DNA of 64,000 nt from Algoriphagus chordae (GTDB lineage Bacteria; Bacteroidota; Bacteroidia; Cytophagales; Cyclobacteriaceae), in contig NZ_QKZT01000013.1 in assembly GCF_003254055.1 (NCBI RefSeq), forward strand, positions 62,001 to 126,000. The letters run 5' to 3'. The notes beneath the pieces were generated by a model that was given only the letters and a program-made list of their open reading frames with translations, searched no databases and was not told where the DNA came from. Made by a program: the position numbers and the translations under genes. Within the stretch, counting starts at the first letter, position 1, and the number at the start of each line of letters is the position of its first letter. This document shows, one piece after another, positions 63,905 to 64,000 of the stretch.

Positions 63905-63913
63905 TTGACTTTT

Positions 63914-63943
63914 ATGCCCTGTTCTTAGAATAGGGCATTTTTC
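63914..63943 (+). terminator. Rho-independent terminator after slyD
   Basis: ATGCCCT (63914-63920) pairs with AGGGCAT (63932-63938), TTCT/AGAA continues inside; T run follows. Confidence 0.85.
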
Positions 63944-64000
63944 GTTTAGTAATTAGCATAGTATTGAGTTTGCAATTCTTTTTGGCAATGAGGAAGAATA

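Noticed and set aside
1..64000. tRNA, rRNA or known riboswitches
   Set aside because: I saw no cloverleaf-like segment or rRNA signature in the intergenic parts. A covariance-model scan (tRNAscan-SE, Infernal) would be needed to exclude small ones.

Overview
The window looks like a chromosome segment of a marine-type member of the Bacteroidota, most likely order Cytophagales, family Cyclobacteriaceae, close to Algoriphagus. The reasons are the SusC/SusD pair, TonB receptors with carboxypeptidase-regulatory-like N-termini, several Bacteroidota-restricted families (DUF6427, DUF6702, DUF5908), promoter-like TAnnTTTG elements, almost no Shine-Dalgarno sequences, and AT-leaning base composition. 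The taxonomic call is inference; there is no rRNA gene in the window.

Positions 1-22782, all on the minus strand, are one compact and nearly complete extracellular contractile injection system (eCIS). In transcription order it encodes: tail terminator (Afp16/Pvc16 type), a 375-aa protein of unknown family in the cap-adaptor position, two sheaths, two inner-tube proteins, a DUF5908 mini-protein, a LysM adaptor, a VgrG-like spike, a PAAR tip, a gp25-like protein, two very large baseplate proteins, a 1215-aa multidomain protein, the tape measure and the start of the AAA+ ATPase, which runs off the left edge. Genes overlap or lie within a few tens of bases. Order and oversized baseplate proteins resemble the characterised AlgoCIS of Algoriphagus machipongonensis. 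No toxin cargo gene is recognisable in the part that is visible. A helical-repeat protein of unknown function (23025-24404) lies just upstream in the same orientation.

Positions 24528-38289 are core or ordinary genes: a DUF6427 membrane protein, rbfA, a LolC/E-like permease, a giant multi-pass membrane sensor-like protein, two small membrane proteins, an MsbA-like ABC exporter, two methyltransferases, a tandem universal stress protein and a 2H phosphoesterase.

Positions 38793-48432 hold an orphan SusC/SusD uptake pair preceded by a 500-bp leader region, then DUF6702, HupE-like, an M1 aminopeptidase and a NIPSNAP protein. Between the last two lies a patch of direct repeats carrying perfect hairpins.

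Positions 48499-51763 look like an acquired island: a terminator, a 10-bp inverted repeat, an 8-bp tandem repeat (5.25 copies) inside a 19-codon leader ORF, a 616-aa lipoprotein ending in an AHH-type HNH nuclease domain, its likely immunity protein and one more unknown gene, closed by a perfect 19-bp palindrome terminator. The leader ORF stop overlaps the toxin start (TTGA), so slippage of the 8-bp repeat should change how the toxin is translated. This is the most novel-looking module in the window.

Positions 51768-63904 return to ordinary genes: an M20 peptidase, a CxxC mini-protein, an RluE-like pseudouridine synthase, an inverted-repeat element, a MoxR ATPase, a beta-helix lipoprotein with its TonB receptor, WecB, a lipoprotein overlapping a Wzi-like capsule protein, and a His-tailed SlyD.
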